From: Mixta intestinalis
GTDB taxonomy: Bacteria; Pseudomonadota; Gammaproteobacteria; Enterobacterales; Enterobacteriaceae
NCBI RefSeq assembly: GCF_009914055.1
Contig: NZ_CP028271.1
Span: 930,001-994,000, forward strand
Length of the DNA: 64,000 bases
Reading direction: 5' to 3'
Positions 16,710-25,226 of this stretch are shown here, in pieces. The translations under genes and the position numbers were made by a program. The notes below the pieces were generated by a model, which was given only the letters and a program-made list of their open reading frames with translations, made no database searches and was not told where the DNA came from. Positions within the stretch are counted from its first letter, which is position 1. Each line of letters starts with the position of its first letter.

Positions 16710-16897
16710 CGCTATGTCGATTTTTGAAGAAATTTTTTCTGGAAATATGGCCTGATTTGGCAGCCTGGATAATGGCTGGCATAGTGGCTACTGTAGCTGC
16801 TTTTATTATAACTTACATACCGGAATATGCTGGAACTTGTATTGTAGTTACAATTATTTTAGTGGTTTTTATCTTTTTTAAGTACCTTATAAAATAA
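16706..16897 (+). CDS. Small two-helix membrane protein coupled to the preceding gene
   Basis: This 63-residue product has two hydrophobic segments, about residues 18-36 (AAWIMAGIVATVAAFIITY) and 43-60 (GTCIVVTIILVVFIFF). They are joined by a short loop (IPEYAG), with basic ends (CRFLKKFF and KYLIK). It should lie in the inner membrane as a hairpin. The ATG overlaps the TGA of the upstream gene, so translation is probably coupled. No family is recognised. Small membrane hairpins next to a larger soluble protein are common as immunity proteins, antitoxins or holin-like partners, and the sequence does not decide between these. The two genes form an isolated islet between pyrC and yceB. Confidence 0.65.
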   Translation: MTLCRFLKKFFLEIWPDLAAWIMAGIVATVAAFIITYIPEYAGTCIVVTIILVVFIFFKYLIK

Positions 16898-16952
16898 ATT
16901 TGCCCCACGCTGCTACTGCAAAAAGCGTATTCACAGGCGGGGCGTTACATCA

Positions 16953-17519
16953 TTATCTGTCGGTAAAGGGGATAACCAGTTCGCCGGGTTTAACCTCAAT
17001 CCCTTTAGCCAGTTTTTTCGCCAGCGCTTCTGCCTTGCTGCGATCCTCGCTCAGTACCCAAGCCGGTTCGCGATCGAAGTAGCTTTTCAGCGACTGATTG
17101 AGGTAGGGCGTCAGGGTTTGCAGCACCGACTGCATCTTCTCCGGCTGCACATCGGCCTGTACGATTTCCAGATCCTTCAGATAGATGGCACCCTTTTCTT
17201 TATCAAAAAACGGCTGTGCTTTCATCTTCAGCAGCATATCGGCCTGCTGAGGGCCAAGCAGCGAGGTGATATTGACCTTCGCCTTGCCGGAGAGCGTCAC
17301 CTTGTTTGGCTCCTCACGCCCAATCTGGCTGCTGAGATCGTTCAACACAATATGCGCGTTAACCAGCCCGGAAACGCCAATATTTTTTTCGTAGTTGTTA
17401 TGTTTTTGCAGGGCCTGATTAATCTCCTGCTCGGTAATAGTATACTGCGTGATTTGATTACAGGCGGTCAACAGACCAGCCATCAGAAGGGCGCAGAGCG
17501 CCAGAAACGCCTTGTTCAT
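16953..17519 (-). CDS. yceB: YceB-type lipoprotein (DUF1439)
   Basis: YceB is an outer-membrane-type lipoprotein of the DUF1439 family with no defined activity; its fold is thought to be a lipid-binding barrel-like domain. The 188-residue product has a signal peptide with lipobox LLTAC, so Cys20 is lipidated. The mature part matches the E. coli protein, with YTITEQEINQALQKHNNYEKNIG and ending KPGELVIPFTDR. It is transcribed toward the AT-rich islet and shares its direction with grxB and mdtH. The spacing of 141 bases from grxB suggests an independent transcript. Confidence 0.9.
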   Translation of the reverse strand: MNKAFLALCALLMAGLLTACNQITQYTITEQEINQALQKHNNYEKNIGVSGLVNAHIVLNDLSSQIGREEPNKVTLSGKAKVNITSLLGPQQADMLLKMKAQPFFDKEKGAIYLKDLEIVQADVQPEKMQSVLQTLTPYLNQSLKSYFDREPAWVLSEDRSKAEALAKKLAKGIEVKPGELVIPFTDR

Positions 17520-17660
17520 GACAATCCTCGAAAGTAATGCGGAAATAATCTCCTTTTAACCAGACAAAGCTTGCCGTAATCGCCGCCGTGAGTCACCAGG
17601 AGAATACGTAAAGCGCAGAAAAAAATGAGGAGAAAAGCGGCACGAGGCCGCCTGGAAGGA

Positions 17661-18308
17661 TTAAATAGCGATAGAGCTAAGCAGATTAACCTGCGTCTGT
17701 TTCGCCATATTGTCACGATATTCCGCGACCCGGCTGGGATAGCTCACGCCCGCGACCAGCGTTAAAGAACGCAGCAGAGGGAAAAGATGAATATCATCGT
17801 CAGAGAGTTCGCCGTTCACCGCGTTCGGTTTGACGATCAGCTTGTCGAGATCTTGCAGATCGTTGCTGATTTTTTTAATCAGCCCGTCTGCATGCTGCGT
17901 CAGCTCGTTGAAATCACCGAGGCTCGCTTCCTTTTTCTTTTTAAACCAGGCGCGCGCCTCCAGCGTGGCGAATTCAGCAAAAGCTGCTTCAGCGACGCGT
18001 GGCAGCAGTAGTTTGTTTATATAGCTGTTGACGTTACGCAGCCAGTCGCTGATGGCAGGGTTGGTTTTTCCGGTCAACAGCGGTTCACCATCCAGCTTAT
18101 CTACATAGCGAACGATATCCATGCTTTCCGGCATGCAGCTACCGTCCTCCTTTTGCAGAATCGGCGCTATTTTCTGCCCAATCAGGCGCTTCGGTGTGTC
18201 TTCATCGTCATTAAGCATCACCACCAGTTCAATTGGCAGGTTTTTCAGGCCGAAAATCATACGGGCCTTAACGCAGTAGGGACAATGATCGTAGATATAG
18301 AGTTTCAC
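17661..18308 (-). CDS. grxB: Glutaredoxin 2
   Basis: GrxB is the atypical, GST-like glutaredoxin of enterobacteria that reduces protein and small-molecule disulfides with glutathione. The 215-residue product has an N-terminal thioredoxin domain with the dithiol active site CPYC near residue 9. It is joined to an all-helical C-terminal domain ending MAKQTQVNLLSSIAI, as in E. coli. Two GTG codons stand in tandem. I choose the second because it gives the E. coli-like start MKLYIYDHCPYC and a seven-base spacing from AAGGAG. It lies between yceB and mdtH as in E. coli. Confidence 0.94.
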   Translation of the reverse strand: MKLYIYDHCPYCVKARMIFGLKNLPIELVVMLNDDEDTPKRLIGQKIAPILQKEDGSCMPESMDIVRYVDKLDGEPLLTGKTNPAISDWLRNVNSYINKLLLPRVAEAAFAEFATLEARAWFKKKKEASLGDFNELTQHADGLIKKISNDLQDLDKLIVKPNAVNGELSDDDIHLFPLLRSLTLVAGVSYPSRVAEYRDNMAKQTQVNLLSSIAI

Positions 18309-18418
18309 CACACATCTCCTTAGGGCCGTTGCCGATGGCGCTAACCATCGGCAATCTTTTGAATAGTCTTAAAAAGTATGGTGGAGATTCAGGGGAAGGG
18401 CAAACCGTGGCGGCATCC

Positions 18419-19624
18419 TTAGCCGCCGCTGAGCATCGCCGGAGCCGTGCTGCGCGGTTGAAACTGCCACCATAACGCCAGCAGCGTGACGAAGCCGACG
18501 CTGCCGAGCATCAGCCAGGGCAGCGTCGGCATGCCAAGCGTCCGTCCGGTATCAAACATCCAGCCGCCGCCGGTATAGCCGAGCGCGCCGCCTAACGCCA
18601 GCCCGAGGCGGCTAAAGCCGAGGTAGCTGCCACGCGCCCGTGGACTGGCCAGTTCAGCGCTGAGCGTTTCACGCGCTGGTTCGGCGATAATCGAGCCAAT
18701 ATAAAACAGGCAGATCAGCACAAACAGCTGCTGTAGCGAACCGGTCAGGCCAACAGGCAGCAGGCTGAGCGTCATCAGCAGCAGGCCCGCCATCAGGCGA
18801 TGTTGTAAACGAAAGCGTTTCTCGCTCCAGCGGGCAATGGGATAGAGCAGCGTTAGCGACAGCGTTGCCTCTATGGCGTACATCCATTTTACCGCGCTGG
18901 GGCTACCGGCAATCTGGTTTACCATAATCGGCAGCATCAGCATTACCTGTACCGCCAATACGTAGTAGCCGGTCAGCGTCAGCACGTAGGCGCAGAAGCG
19001 GCGATCCTTCATCACGCGGCCCAGCCCTTCACGCAGCGGAGTCGGCACGCTGGAGATACGCCAGGCAGGGAGCAGCACGGCGTTGAACAGCGCGGCCAGC
19101 ACAAAAACCAGGGCACCAGCCCAGCAGACGAGGCGGAAATCCCACGCCAGCAGCCAGCTACCGATCAGCGCGCCCAACACCGCTCCGGCGCTGTCCTGCA
19201 TCATCAGCAGTGAAAAAAAGCGTCCACGTGCCTCCGGGCGAATAAGCTTAACCACCAGCGCGGTACGCGGCGGATCGAACAGCGTACCGCCGATACCGGA
19301 AAGCAGGCAGGAAAACCAGAGAATCCAGGGTTCATTCGCTACCGCCATGGTAGCGAAACCAGCGGCGCGCAGCAGCATGCCGCTGACGATCATCGGCTTG
19401 GCACCAAAACGGTCAGCTATCGCGCCGCCAAATACGCCCAGCCCCTGCTGTACCAGCTGACGCAGGCCCAGCGCAATGCCTACCACCATTGCCGCCCAGC
19501 CCAGTTCCTCAACAAAACGGATAGAAATCAGCGGAAATACGACGAAGAATCCCAACACTACCAGCATATTATCTACCAGTAGAAAAACCCGCCCGCGACG
19601 TCGGGCCCGCGCAACATCAGCCAT
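18419..19624 (-). CDS. mdtH: MFS multidrug transporter MdtH
   Basis: MdtH is a 12-helix major facilitator family proton antiporter linked in E. coli to resistance to some quinolones. The 401-residue product equals the family length. It shows the MFS motif A region GAIADRFGAKPMIV after helix 2, and the family blocks LLVDNMLVVLGFFVVFPLISIRFVEE, GTLFDPPRTALVVKLI and IIAEPARETLSAELA. It is the last leftward gene before the divergent rimJ. The C-terminal tail (QPRSTAPAMLSGG) is shorter and less basic than in E. coli. Its natural substrates are unknown. Confidence 0.93.
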   Translation of the reverse strand: MADVARARRRGRVFLLVDNMLVVLGFFVVFPLISIRFVEELGWAAMVVGIALGLRQLVQQGLGVFGGAIADRFGAKPMIVSGMLLRAAGFATMAVANEPWILWFSCLLSGIGGTLFDPPRTALVVKLIRPEARGRFFSLLMMQDSAGAVLGALIGSWLLAWDFRLVCWAGALVFVLAALFNAVLLPAWRISSVPTPLREGLGRVMKDRRFCAYVLTLTGYYVLAVQVMLMLPIMVNQIAGSPSAVKWMYAIEATLSLTLLYPIARWSEKRFRLQHRLMAGLLLMTLSLLPVGLTGSLQQLFVLICLFYIGSIIAEPARETLSAELASPRARGSYLGFSRLGLALGGALGYTGGGWMFDTGRTLGMPTLPWLMLGSVGFVTLLALWWQFQPRSTAPAMLSGG

Positions 19625-19916
19625 GCTGATTCCTTAGTAACCGTAAACAAATTTGTTTTTTGAAGGTAATATTCTGCGTGCTGCCTGTTCGTTTTAACAG
19701 CAAACGCAGAATGATATTTTTTTATCGATCTTTGACAAAATGTGCTGTAATTTCAGTAGAGTAATGCGGCCTTCATGGACATTATTCCTGTCAATGACGA
19801 TGCCGAACCGATGATAAAGCCAGGTCACGCAGCGTCAGACAACCGCGCCGCACAGAGGTGCTGAGCGGCGGGTATCAATCAATTTCGTTTATCAGCCATG
19901 GCTTTCAGGAGAAAAG

Positions 19917-20507
19917 ATGTTTGGCTATCGTTCTGCCGCGCCAAAGGTGCGGCTGACCACCGATCGTCTGGTGGTACGTCTTGTTCATGAACGCGATGCA
20001 TGGCGGCTGGCTGATTATTATGCTGAAAATCGCGCTTTCCTCAAGCCCTGGGAACCGGTGCGCGATGAAAGCCACTGCTATCCTTCCGGCTGGCAGGCAC
20101 GCCTCGGCATGATTACCGATATGCACAGGCAGGGCAGCGCCTACTATTTTATCGTGATGGATCCTGAGGAAAATGAGGTGCGCGGTGTCGCTAATTTTAG
20201 CAATGTGCTGCGTGGATCTTTTCATGCCTGCTATCTCGGCTACTCACTCGGTGAGAAATGGCAGGGGCAGGGAATGATGTTTGAAGCATTGCAGTCGGCG
20301 ATTCGCTATATACAACGTCAGCAACGCATGCACCGCATTATGGCGAACTATATGCCGCATAATCAGCGCAGCGGCAATTTGCTGGCGCGGCTGGGCTTTG
20401 AAAAAGAGGGCTACGCCAAAGACTATCTGTTAATTGATGGCCAGTGGCAGGACCATGTGCTGACCGCGTTGACCTGGCGTGAATGGGCACCGGATCGGCG
20501 GGGATAA
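19917..20507 (+). CDS. rimJ: Ribosomal protein S5 alanine N-acetyltransferase
   Basis: RimJ is a GNAT-family enzyme that acetylates the N-terminal alanine of ribosomal protein S5. The 196-residue product carries the acetyl-CoA binding region GEKWQGQGMMFEAL and the downstream block MHRIMANYMPHNQRSGNLLARLGFEKEGYAKDYLLI typical of RimJ. AGGAGAAAAG precedes the ATG. In E. coli rimJ is followed by yceH and then mviM. Here mviM starts 34 bases after rimJ and yceH is missing. A TTGACA box near 19734 could belong to the rimJ promoter, but no clean -10 pairs with it. Confidence 0.94.
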   Translation: MFGYRSAAPKVRLTTDRLVVRLVHERDAWRLADYYAENRAFLKPWEPVRDESHCYPSGWQARLGMITDMHRQGSAYYFIVMDPEENEVRGVANFSNVLRGSFHACYLGYSLGEKWQGQGMMFEALQSAIRYIQRQQRMHRIMANYMPHNQRSGNLLARLGFEKEGYAKDYLLIDGQWQDHVLTALTWREWAPDRRG

Positions 20508-20540
20508 TCGCTGGGGTACGTTTCCGCGACAGAGGGCGCT

Positions 20541-21461
20541 ATGACCGTAAAAATTGGAGTGGTGGGATTAGGCAGCATTGCACAAAAGGCGTGGCTACCG
20601 GTGCTGGCACGTGCCGACGACTGGACGCTGACGGGCGGCTTTTCACCTGATCAGCAAAAGGCGCGACGGGTATGCGACAGCTATCGTATGCGCTGTTATA
20701 GCCAGCTCGATGCGCTGGCCGCCGACTGTGACGCGATTTTTGTCCACAGCAGTACTGCCAGCCACTATCGGGTGGTGCGCACGTTGCTGGAACTGGGAGT
20801 AGATGTTTGCGTCGATAAGCCGCTGGCGGAAACGCTCAGCGAGGCGGAGATGCTGGTTGATCTGGCGCATAAACGCGGGCGCAAGCTAATGGTGGCGTTT
20901 AACCGCCGCTTCGCGCCACGTTATCAGCAGTTAAAAGCGGCGCTGCATCAGCCTGCTTCAATTCGTATGGAGAAGCACCGCAGCGACAGCGTCGGCCCGC
21001 ACGACCTGCGCTTTACCCTGCTGGACGATTATCTGCACGTCGTGGATACCGCGCTGTGGCTGGCAGAAGGGCCGGTTAAATTGCAGCACGGTTATATTCA
21101 AACCACCGAGGCCGGAGAAATGCTCTACGGCGAGCACCATTTCAGCGTCGGCGCGGCTCAGGTTACCACCTCAATGCACCGGCGCGCCGGTACACAGCGC
21201 GAATCCGTTACGGCGATTGCCGATGGCGGCGTCTGGCAGCTGGATGAGATGCGCGACTGGCGTCATGAAGCAGAAGGGCGATGCACTATTGAGCCGCCAC
21301 TCGCCTGGCAAACTACGCTAATACAGCGCGGTTTCGACGGTGCGGCGCGTCACTTTATTAACTGCGTGCAAAATCAGACAATGCCGGAAACCAGCGGCGA
21401 GCAGGCGCTCAGGGCGCAGCGCATCGTGGAGAAAATCTGGCGCGATCTCGATCGGGAATAA
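20541..21461 (+). CDS. mviM: Gfo/Idh/MocA family oxidoreductase MviM
   Basis: This is a predicted NAD(P)-dependent sugar or alcohol dehydrogenase of the Gfo/Idh/MocA family; its substrate is not known. The 306-residue product has the N-terminal Rossmann motif GVVGLGSIAQKAW. It carries the conserved DKPLAETLSEAE segment with the catalytic-type Lys of the family's EKP motif, and a C-terminal alpha/beta domain. It was named for its position before mviN in a Salmonella virulence screen, and the same pairing with murJ (mviN) is kept here. Spacing to rimJ is short, so rimJ and mviM may share a transcript. Confidence 0.92.
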   Translation: MTVKIGVVGLGSIAQKAWLPVLARADDWTLTGGFSPDQQKARRVCDSYRMRCYSQLDALAADCDAIFVHSSTASHYRVVRTLLELGVDVCVDKPLAETLSEAEMLVDLAHKRGRKLMVAFNRRFAPRYQQLKAALHQPASIRMEKHRSDSVGPHDLRFTLLDDYLHVVDTALWLAEGPVKLQHGYIQTTEAGEMLYGEHHFSVGAAQVTTSMHRRAGTQRESVTAIADGGVWQLDEMRDWRHEAEGRCTIEPPLAWQTTLIQRGFDGAARHFINCVQNQTMPETSGEQALRAQRIVEKIWRDLDRE

Positions 21462-21580
21462 CCTGCTGTAACAATCCATTGTGGTTATTTCGCTGCGTAT
21501 CGGTAGACTAACCGCCGGATCGGCCCGCTGCCGGTCCGCAATTGTCTGTTAACCGGAATTTTCAGGATGCGCAGTTAACT

Positions 21581-23119
21581 ATGAATTTGTTGAAATCCCT
21601 GGCGGCGGTCAGCTCTATGACGCTGTTCTCCCGCGTGCTTGGCTTTGCCCGCGACGCGATTGTGGCAAGGGTATTTGGCGCGGGGATGGCGACCGACGCC
21701 TTTTTCGTCGCCTTTAAACTTCCTAACCTGCTGCGCCGTATTTTTGCCGAAGGCGCTTTTTCCCAGGCGTTCGTGCCTATCCTGGCGGAATATAAAAGCA
21801 AACAGGGCGAAGAAGCGACTCGCGTCTTTGTCGCCTATATATCGGGCCTGCTAACGCTGGCGCTGGCGCTGGTAACCTTCATCGGCATGATTGCCGCGCC
21901 CTGGGTAATTATGATTACTGCGCCGGGCTTTGCCGATACGGCGGATAAGTTCGCCCTGACCAGTAATCTGTTGCGCATTACCTTTCCCTATATCTTATTG
22001 ATCTCGCTGGCATCGCTGGTGGGTGCCATCCTCAACACCTGGAACCGCTTTTCGGTGCCCGCCTTTGCGCCGACGTTGCTGAATATCAGTATGATCGGTT
22101 TCGCGCTGTTTGGTGCGCCACACTTCCATCCGCCGGTGATGGCGCTGGCCTGGGCAGTTGTGGTAGGTGGCGTGTTACAGCTGGGCTACCAGCTGCCGCA
22201 CCTGAAAAAGATCGGCATGCTGGTGCTGCCGCGTCTGAACCTGCGCGATGCGGGCGTCTGGCGCGTACTGCGGCAGATGGGACCGGCGATCCTTGGCGTC
22301 TCCGTTAGCCAGATTTCGCTGATCATCAACACGATTTTCGCTTCATTCCTCGTCTCCGGTTCGGTCTCCTGGATGTACTATGCCGACCGCCTGATGGAGT
22401 TTCCTTCCGGCGTGCTGGGTGTAGCGCTGGGCACTATTTTGCTGCCTTCGCTGTCGCGCAGCTTTGCCAGCGGTAACCATGATGAGTATTCGCGCCTGAT
22501 GGACTGGGGGCTACGTCTCTGCTTCCTGCTGGCGCTGCCAAGCGCGGTGGCGCTGGGAATTCTCTCCGGCCCGCTGACCGTAGCGCTGTTTCAGTACGGC
22601 AAATTTACCGCCTTTGATGCGGCGATGACGCAGCGTGCGCTGATCGCCTATTCGGTCGGGCTGATGGGATTGATCGTGGTGAAAGTACTGGCACCGGGCT
22701 TCTATTCGCGCCAGGATATCAAAACGCCGGTGAAAATCGCTATCGTGACGCTGATTATGACCCAGCTGATGAACCTGGCCTTTATTGGGCCGCTGAAGCA
22801 CGCCGGGCTGTCGCTTTCCATCGGCCTGGCCGCCTGTCTCAACGGCGCGCTGCTTTACTGGCAGTTGCGTAAAAAGCGAATCTTCCAGCCGCAGCCGGGC
22901 TGGTTTGGTTTTCTGCTGCGCCTGGTGGTGGCGGTGCTGATAATGGCAGGCGTGCTGGTGGGAATGTTGATGGTGATGCCAGCCTGGGATATCGGCGCGA
23001 TGCCGTACCGTCTGGTTAAGCTGGCGTTGGTGTGTGCAGTTGGCGGCGGCGCTTATTTTCTGGTGCTGGCGCTGCTGGGCTTTCGTCCACGTGATTTCGC
23101 CCGCCGCTCTGTCGCCTGA
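21581..23119 (+). CDS. murJ: Lipid II flippase MurJ
   Basis: MurJ (MviN) is the essential inner-membrane flippase that moves lipid II to the outer face for peptidoglycan synthesis. The 512-residue protein has about fourteen membrane helices and matches E. coli MurJ nearly throughout. Conserved blocks include FSRVLGFARDAIVARVFGAG and MATDAFFVAFKLPNLLRRIF, with the functional arginines in the central cavity. I start at MNLLKS as in E. coli; an upstream in-frame codon would add 13 residues without a ribosome site. It is convergent with flgN, and a 9-bp hairpin separates the two stops. Confidence 0.95.
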   Translation: MNLLKSLAAVSSMTLFSRVLGFARDAIVARVFGAGMATDAFFVAFKLPNLLRRIFAEGAFSQAFVPILAEYKSKQGEEATRVFVAYISGLLTLALALVTFIGMIAAPWVIMITAPGFADTADKFALTSNLLRITFPYILLISLASLVGAILNTWNRFSVPAFAPTLLNISMIGFALFGAPHFHPPVMALAWAVVVGGVLQLGYQLPHLKKIGMLVLPRLNLRDAGVWRVLRQMGPAILGVSVSQISLIINTIFASFLVSGSVSWMYYADRLMEFPSGVLGVALGTILLPSLSRSFASGNHDEYSRLMDWGLRLCFLLALPSAVALGILSGPLTVALFQYGKFTAFDAAMTQRALIAYSVGLMGLIVVKVLAPGFYSRQDIKTPVKIAIVTLIMTQLMNLAFIGPLKHAGLSLSIGLAACLNGALLYWQLRKKRIFQPQPGWFGFLLRLVVAVLIMAGVLVGMLMVMPAWDIGAMPYRLVKLALVCAVGGGAYFLVLALLGFRPRDFARRSVA

Positions 23120-23127
23120 TAATCTCT

Positions 23128-23149
23128 CCGCCGGAAGGGATTCCGGCGG
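23128..23149. terminator. Hairpin between convergent murJ and flgN
   Basis: CCGCCGGAA and TTCCGGCGG form a perfect 9-bp stem with a 4-base loop. No T run follows, so termination strength is uncertain. Confidence 0.55.
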
Positions 23150-23157
23150 GTAACCTG

Positions 23158-23589
23158 TCAGACGCGGCGCGAACCAAAGCCGCCAGAGGTCGCCTGACCA
23201 TCGGGGCCGTAAAAAGCCTGCGTCTGATGCGGTTTCAACAGCGCCAGCGCTTCGCTGTTCAGCGCCATCTGCTGATTCAGCAGCATACCGTTATGGGTAT
23301 TGCTGTCACGCAGTTCACGCGAACGTTGCTCAATTATCTGCCAGCGGCGCGCCAGCTCCGGCTGGCTGCGATAGGGGGCCTGAATGCGATGCTGTTTTTC
23401 CGATTCCCGCCGCATACCGTCAAGATAGTTCAGCGTGGTTAACAGCGAACTCTTGTCTTCGGTAATGCGCTGAAGCAGACTGCTGTTAATCTGCCCGGCA
23501 GAAAGCTGCTCATGTTCTTCCCTGATGATGTGGCTCAGCGAACCCAGTACATCCTGCATTTTGTCCAGCGCGGTAATCAGGCTATTCAT
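23158..23589 (-). CDS. flgN: Flagellar export chaperone FlgN
   Basis: FlgN is the cytoplasmic chaperone for the hook-filament junction proteins FlgK and FlgL and also aids FlgM translation. The 143-residue product is all helical, with long charged helices and the C-terminal region QMALNSEALALLKPHQTQAFYGPDGQ. That region resembles the substrate-binding end in E. coli. It follows flgM by five bases, so both come from one mRNA started at the sigma-28 promoter near 23980. Its clients flgK and flgL are encoded about 9 kb to the right on the other strand. Confidence 0.93.
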   Translation of the reverse strand: MNSLITALDKMQDVLGSLSHIIREEHEQLSAGQINSSLLQRITEDKSSLLTTLNYLDGMRRESEKQHRIQAPYRSQPELARRWQIIEQRSRELRDSNTHNGMLLNQQMALNSEALALLKPHQTQAFYGPDGQATSGGFGSRRV

Positions 23590-23594
23590 CGCGG

Positions 23595-23894
23595 TTATTT
23601 ATCCTGTAAGTACGATTTCGCTTCCTGAATCAGGGCGTCAGCGATTTTACCGGTATCCATCTTCAGCTCGCCGTTACGAATGGCGGCTTTCAGCTGCTCA
23701 ACGCGGGCGGTATTGATATCCTGACTGCCCGGCTTCATCAGCTGGGACTGGGCGCCGCTCAGGCTGACCTGGGCTGCGCTGGCCGGCGTGGTGGCACTGC
23801 TGGCCTGGCGCACTTTCGCGTTGCCGCTTTCATTACTTTCGCGCGGCTGAACGGTGCTGACGGGCTGCATAGCTTTAGTTTTATCGATGCTCAT
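23595..23894 (-). CDS. flgM: Anti-sigma-28 factor FlgM
   Basis: FlgM binds FliA (sigma-28) and holds back late flagellar genes until the hook-basal body is done, when it is exported. The 99-residue product is intrinsically polar and low-complexity in its N-terminal half (Ser, Ala, Thr rich). The conserved sigma-binding helices are at the C-terminus: RVEQLKAAIRNGELKMDTGKIADALIQEAKSYLQ. CAGGAGCC precedes the ATG. A perfect-spacing sigma-28 promoter lies upstream, which gives the known autoregulatory loop. Confidence 0.94.
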   Translation of the reverse strand: MSIDKTKAMQPVSTVQPRESNESGNAKVRQASSATTPASAAQVSLSGAQSQLMKPGSQDINTARVEQLKAAIRNGELKMDTGKIADALIQEAKSYLQDK

Positions 23895-23964
23895 GGTCTG
23901 GCTCCTGTGAGTTCAGGCGCTGAGGCTGCCTGATGGGCAAAGAGTACAATGTCTGTTGATCCCA

Positions 23965-23991
23965 CTATCGGCAGAACAACATCTATCTTTA
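23965..23991 (-). promoter_or_regulatory. Sigma-28 (FliA) promoter of flgMN
   Basis: On the minus strand TAAA - 15 bases - GCCGATAG matches the FliA consensus TAAA-N15-GCCGATAA at all but the last base. It sits about 70 bases before flgM, between flgA and flgM, as in E. coli. Confidence 0.88.
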
Positions 23992-23996
23992 GCGCT

Positions 23997-24656
23997 TTAT
24001 AGTGATATCAGAATATTCCCATCCGCATCTACGTTGCCGCTGACAATTTGACCATTACCCATTCTCACTCTGACCCGCTGCGTTGCCGTGGCGTTATTTA
24101 ATGCCCGCCCCTCACCGCTGGCGTTAAAACCGTCGCCCTGTGCGATAACCATGACCTGCTGGCCCGCCTTTACCCGCCACGGCTGACGCACCATCGACAG
24201 CGTCAGCGGCTGGTCCGGCACCAAATCGCGCACGCTAACCGCATCGACAATCTGTTGCGCATCGAGCACGGTGCGGGCGGGCAGGGTATCCAGTCGTCCC
24301 TGCCTGAGACTGACATCGGCGGCGCTCAACGCGCTGCCGCGTGCGATTGGACGGTTCACCACCACGTAATCGCCGCTGACCTGTACTTCCACCTGTAAAT
24401 AGCGCCGCTCACGATCGCAGTTTGCCGCGATGCTCATCAATCCCCAGAGGCGGCTGTTGCCCGGCAGACTGAACTGCGGCGTGGCACAGGCGGGCCACTG
24501 CGCCTGCGGTGTGCGTACCACCACAGTAATGCCGGCGGCATGCAGCGGATCGCGGGCTTTAAAAAACCGGTTGAGCTGCGCGCTGAGATCCTCTGCCCAC
24601 ACCGGCAGCGCCAGCAGAAGCAGCGTCGCCGCCAGCCATCCTTTTATTGTCCGCAT
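23997..24656 (-). CDS. flgA: Flagellar P-ring assembly chaperone FlgA
   Basis: FlgA is a periplasmic chaperone for assembly of the FlgI P-ring around the rod. The 219-residue product has a signal peptide (WLAATLLLLALPVWA, cleavage before EDL). Its C-terminal SAF-type domain contains the RGSALSAADVSLRQGRLDTLP motif and ends in the conserved VRMGNGQIVSGNVDADG. I take the second of two adjacent ATGs, six bases after GGGGG; the first is only three bases from it. It is divergent from flgB, as in other enterobacteria, and the shared 153-base gap should hold the FlhDC-controlled promoters. Confidence 0.93.
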   Translation of the reverse strand: MRTIKGWLAATLLLLALPVWAEDLSAQLNRFFKARDPLHAAGITVVVRTPQAQWPACATPQFSLPGNSRLWGLMSIAANCDRERRYLQVEVQVSGDYVVVNRPIARGSALSAADVSLRQGRLDTLPARTVLDAQQIVDAVSVRDLVPDQPLTLSMVRQPWRVKAGQQVMVIAQGDGFNASGEGRALNNATATQRVRVRMGNGQIVSGNVDADGNILISL

Positions 24657-24809
24657 CATTTTCCCCCGCCTTTTATCTGCCACAGATTCTACCCGCGCAT
24701 TCTCATATTCAAGGCAAAAAATAGCGCTGCTTTTTAGCGCTATTCCGGCGATAGCTTTGCACGCGCCCGATTAAGCTGACAGCTCAAAATTTTCACTTCC
24801 GGAGGAAGC

Positions 24810-25223
24810 ATGCTCGACAAACTGGATGCGGCGTTGCAGTTCGGCACCGAGGCGCTGAATCTGCGGGCCCAACGTCAGGAGATCCTGGCATCCAACATCG
24901 CTAACGCCGATACGCCGGGCTATCAGGCGCGGGATATCGATTTCGCCAGCGAGCTTAACCGCGCGCTGGAGAAGGGACGCGCGCAGGGTTCCGGCCTGGG
25001 GCTTGCGGTGACGTCGGCACGCCATATTCCGGCGCAGACCGCCACGCCACCATCGCTGGATCTGCTTTACCGCATTCCCGATCAGCCGTCGATGGATGGC
25101 AACACGGTGGATATGGATCGCGAGCGTACGCAGTTCGCGGATAACAGCCTGAAATATCAAACCGACCTCACACTCATCAGCAGCCAGATAAAAGGCATGA
25201 TGACCGTGCTTCAGGGGCAATAA
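24810..25223 (+). CDS. flgB: Flagellar proximal rod protein FlgB
   Basis: FlgB is a proximal rod subunit of the flagellar basal body, exported by the flagellar type III system. The 137-residue product has the N-terminal axial-protein motif RQEILASNIANADTPGYQARDIDF and the family's C-terminal helix with NSLKYQTDLTLISSQIKGM. GGAGGAAG precedes the ATG. It is the first gene of the rightward flgBCDEFGHIJ operon, with three bases to flgC. There is no cleavable signal peptide, as expected for this export route. Confidence 0.95.
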   Translation: MLDKLDAALQFGTEALNLRAQRQEILASNIANADTPGYQARDIDFASELNRALEKGRAQGSGLGLAVTSARHIPAQTATPPSLDLLYRIPDQPSMDGNTVDMDRERTQFADNSLKYQTDLTLISSQIKGMMTVLQGQ

Positions 25224-25226
25224 CCG

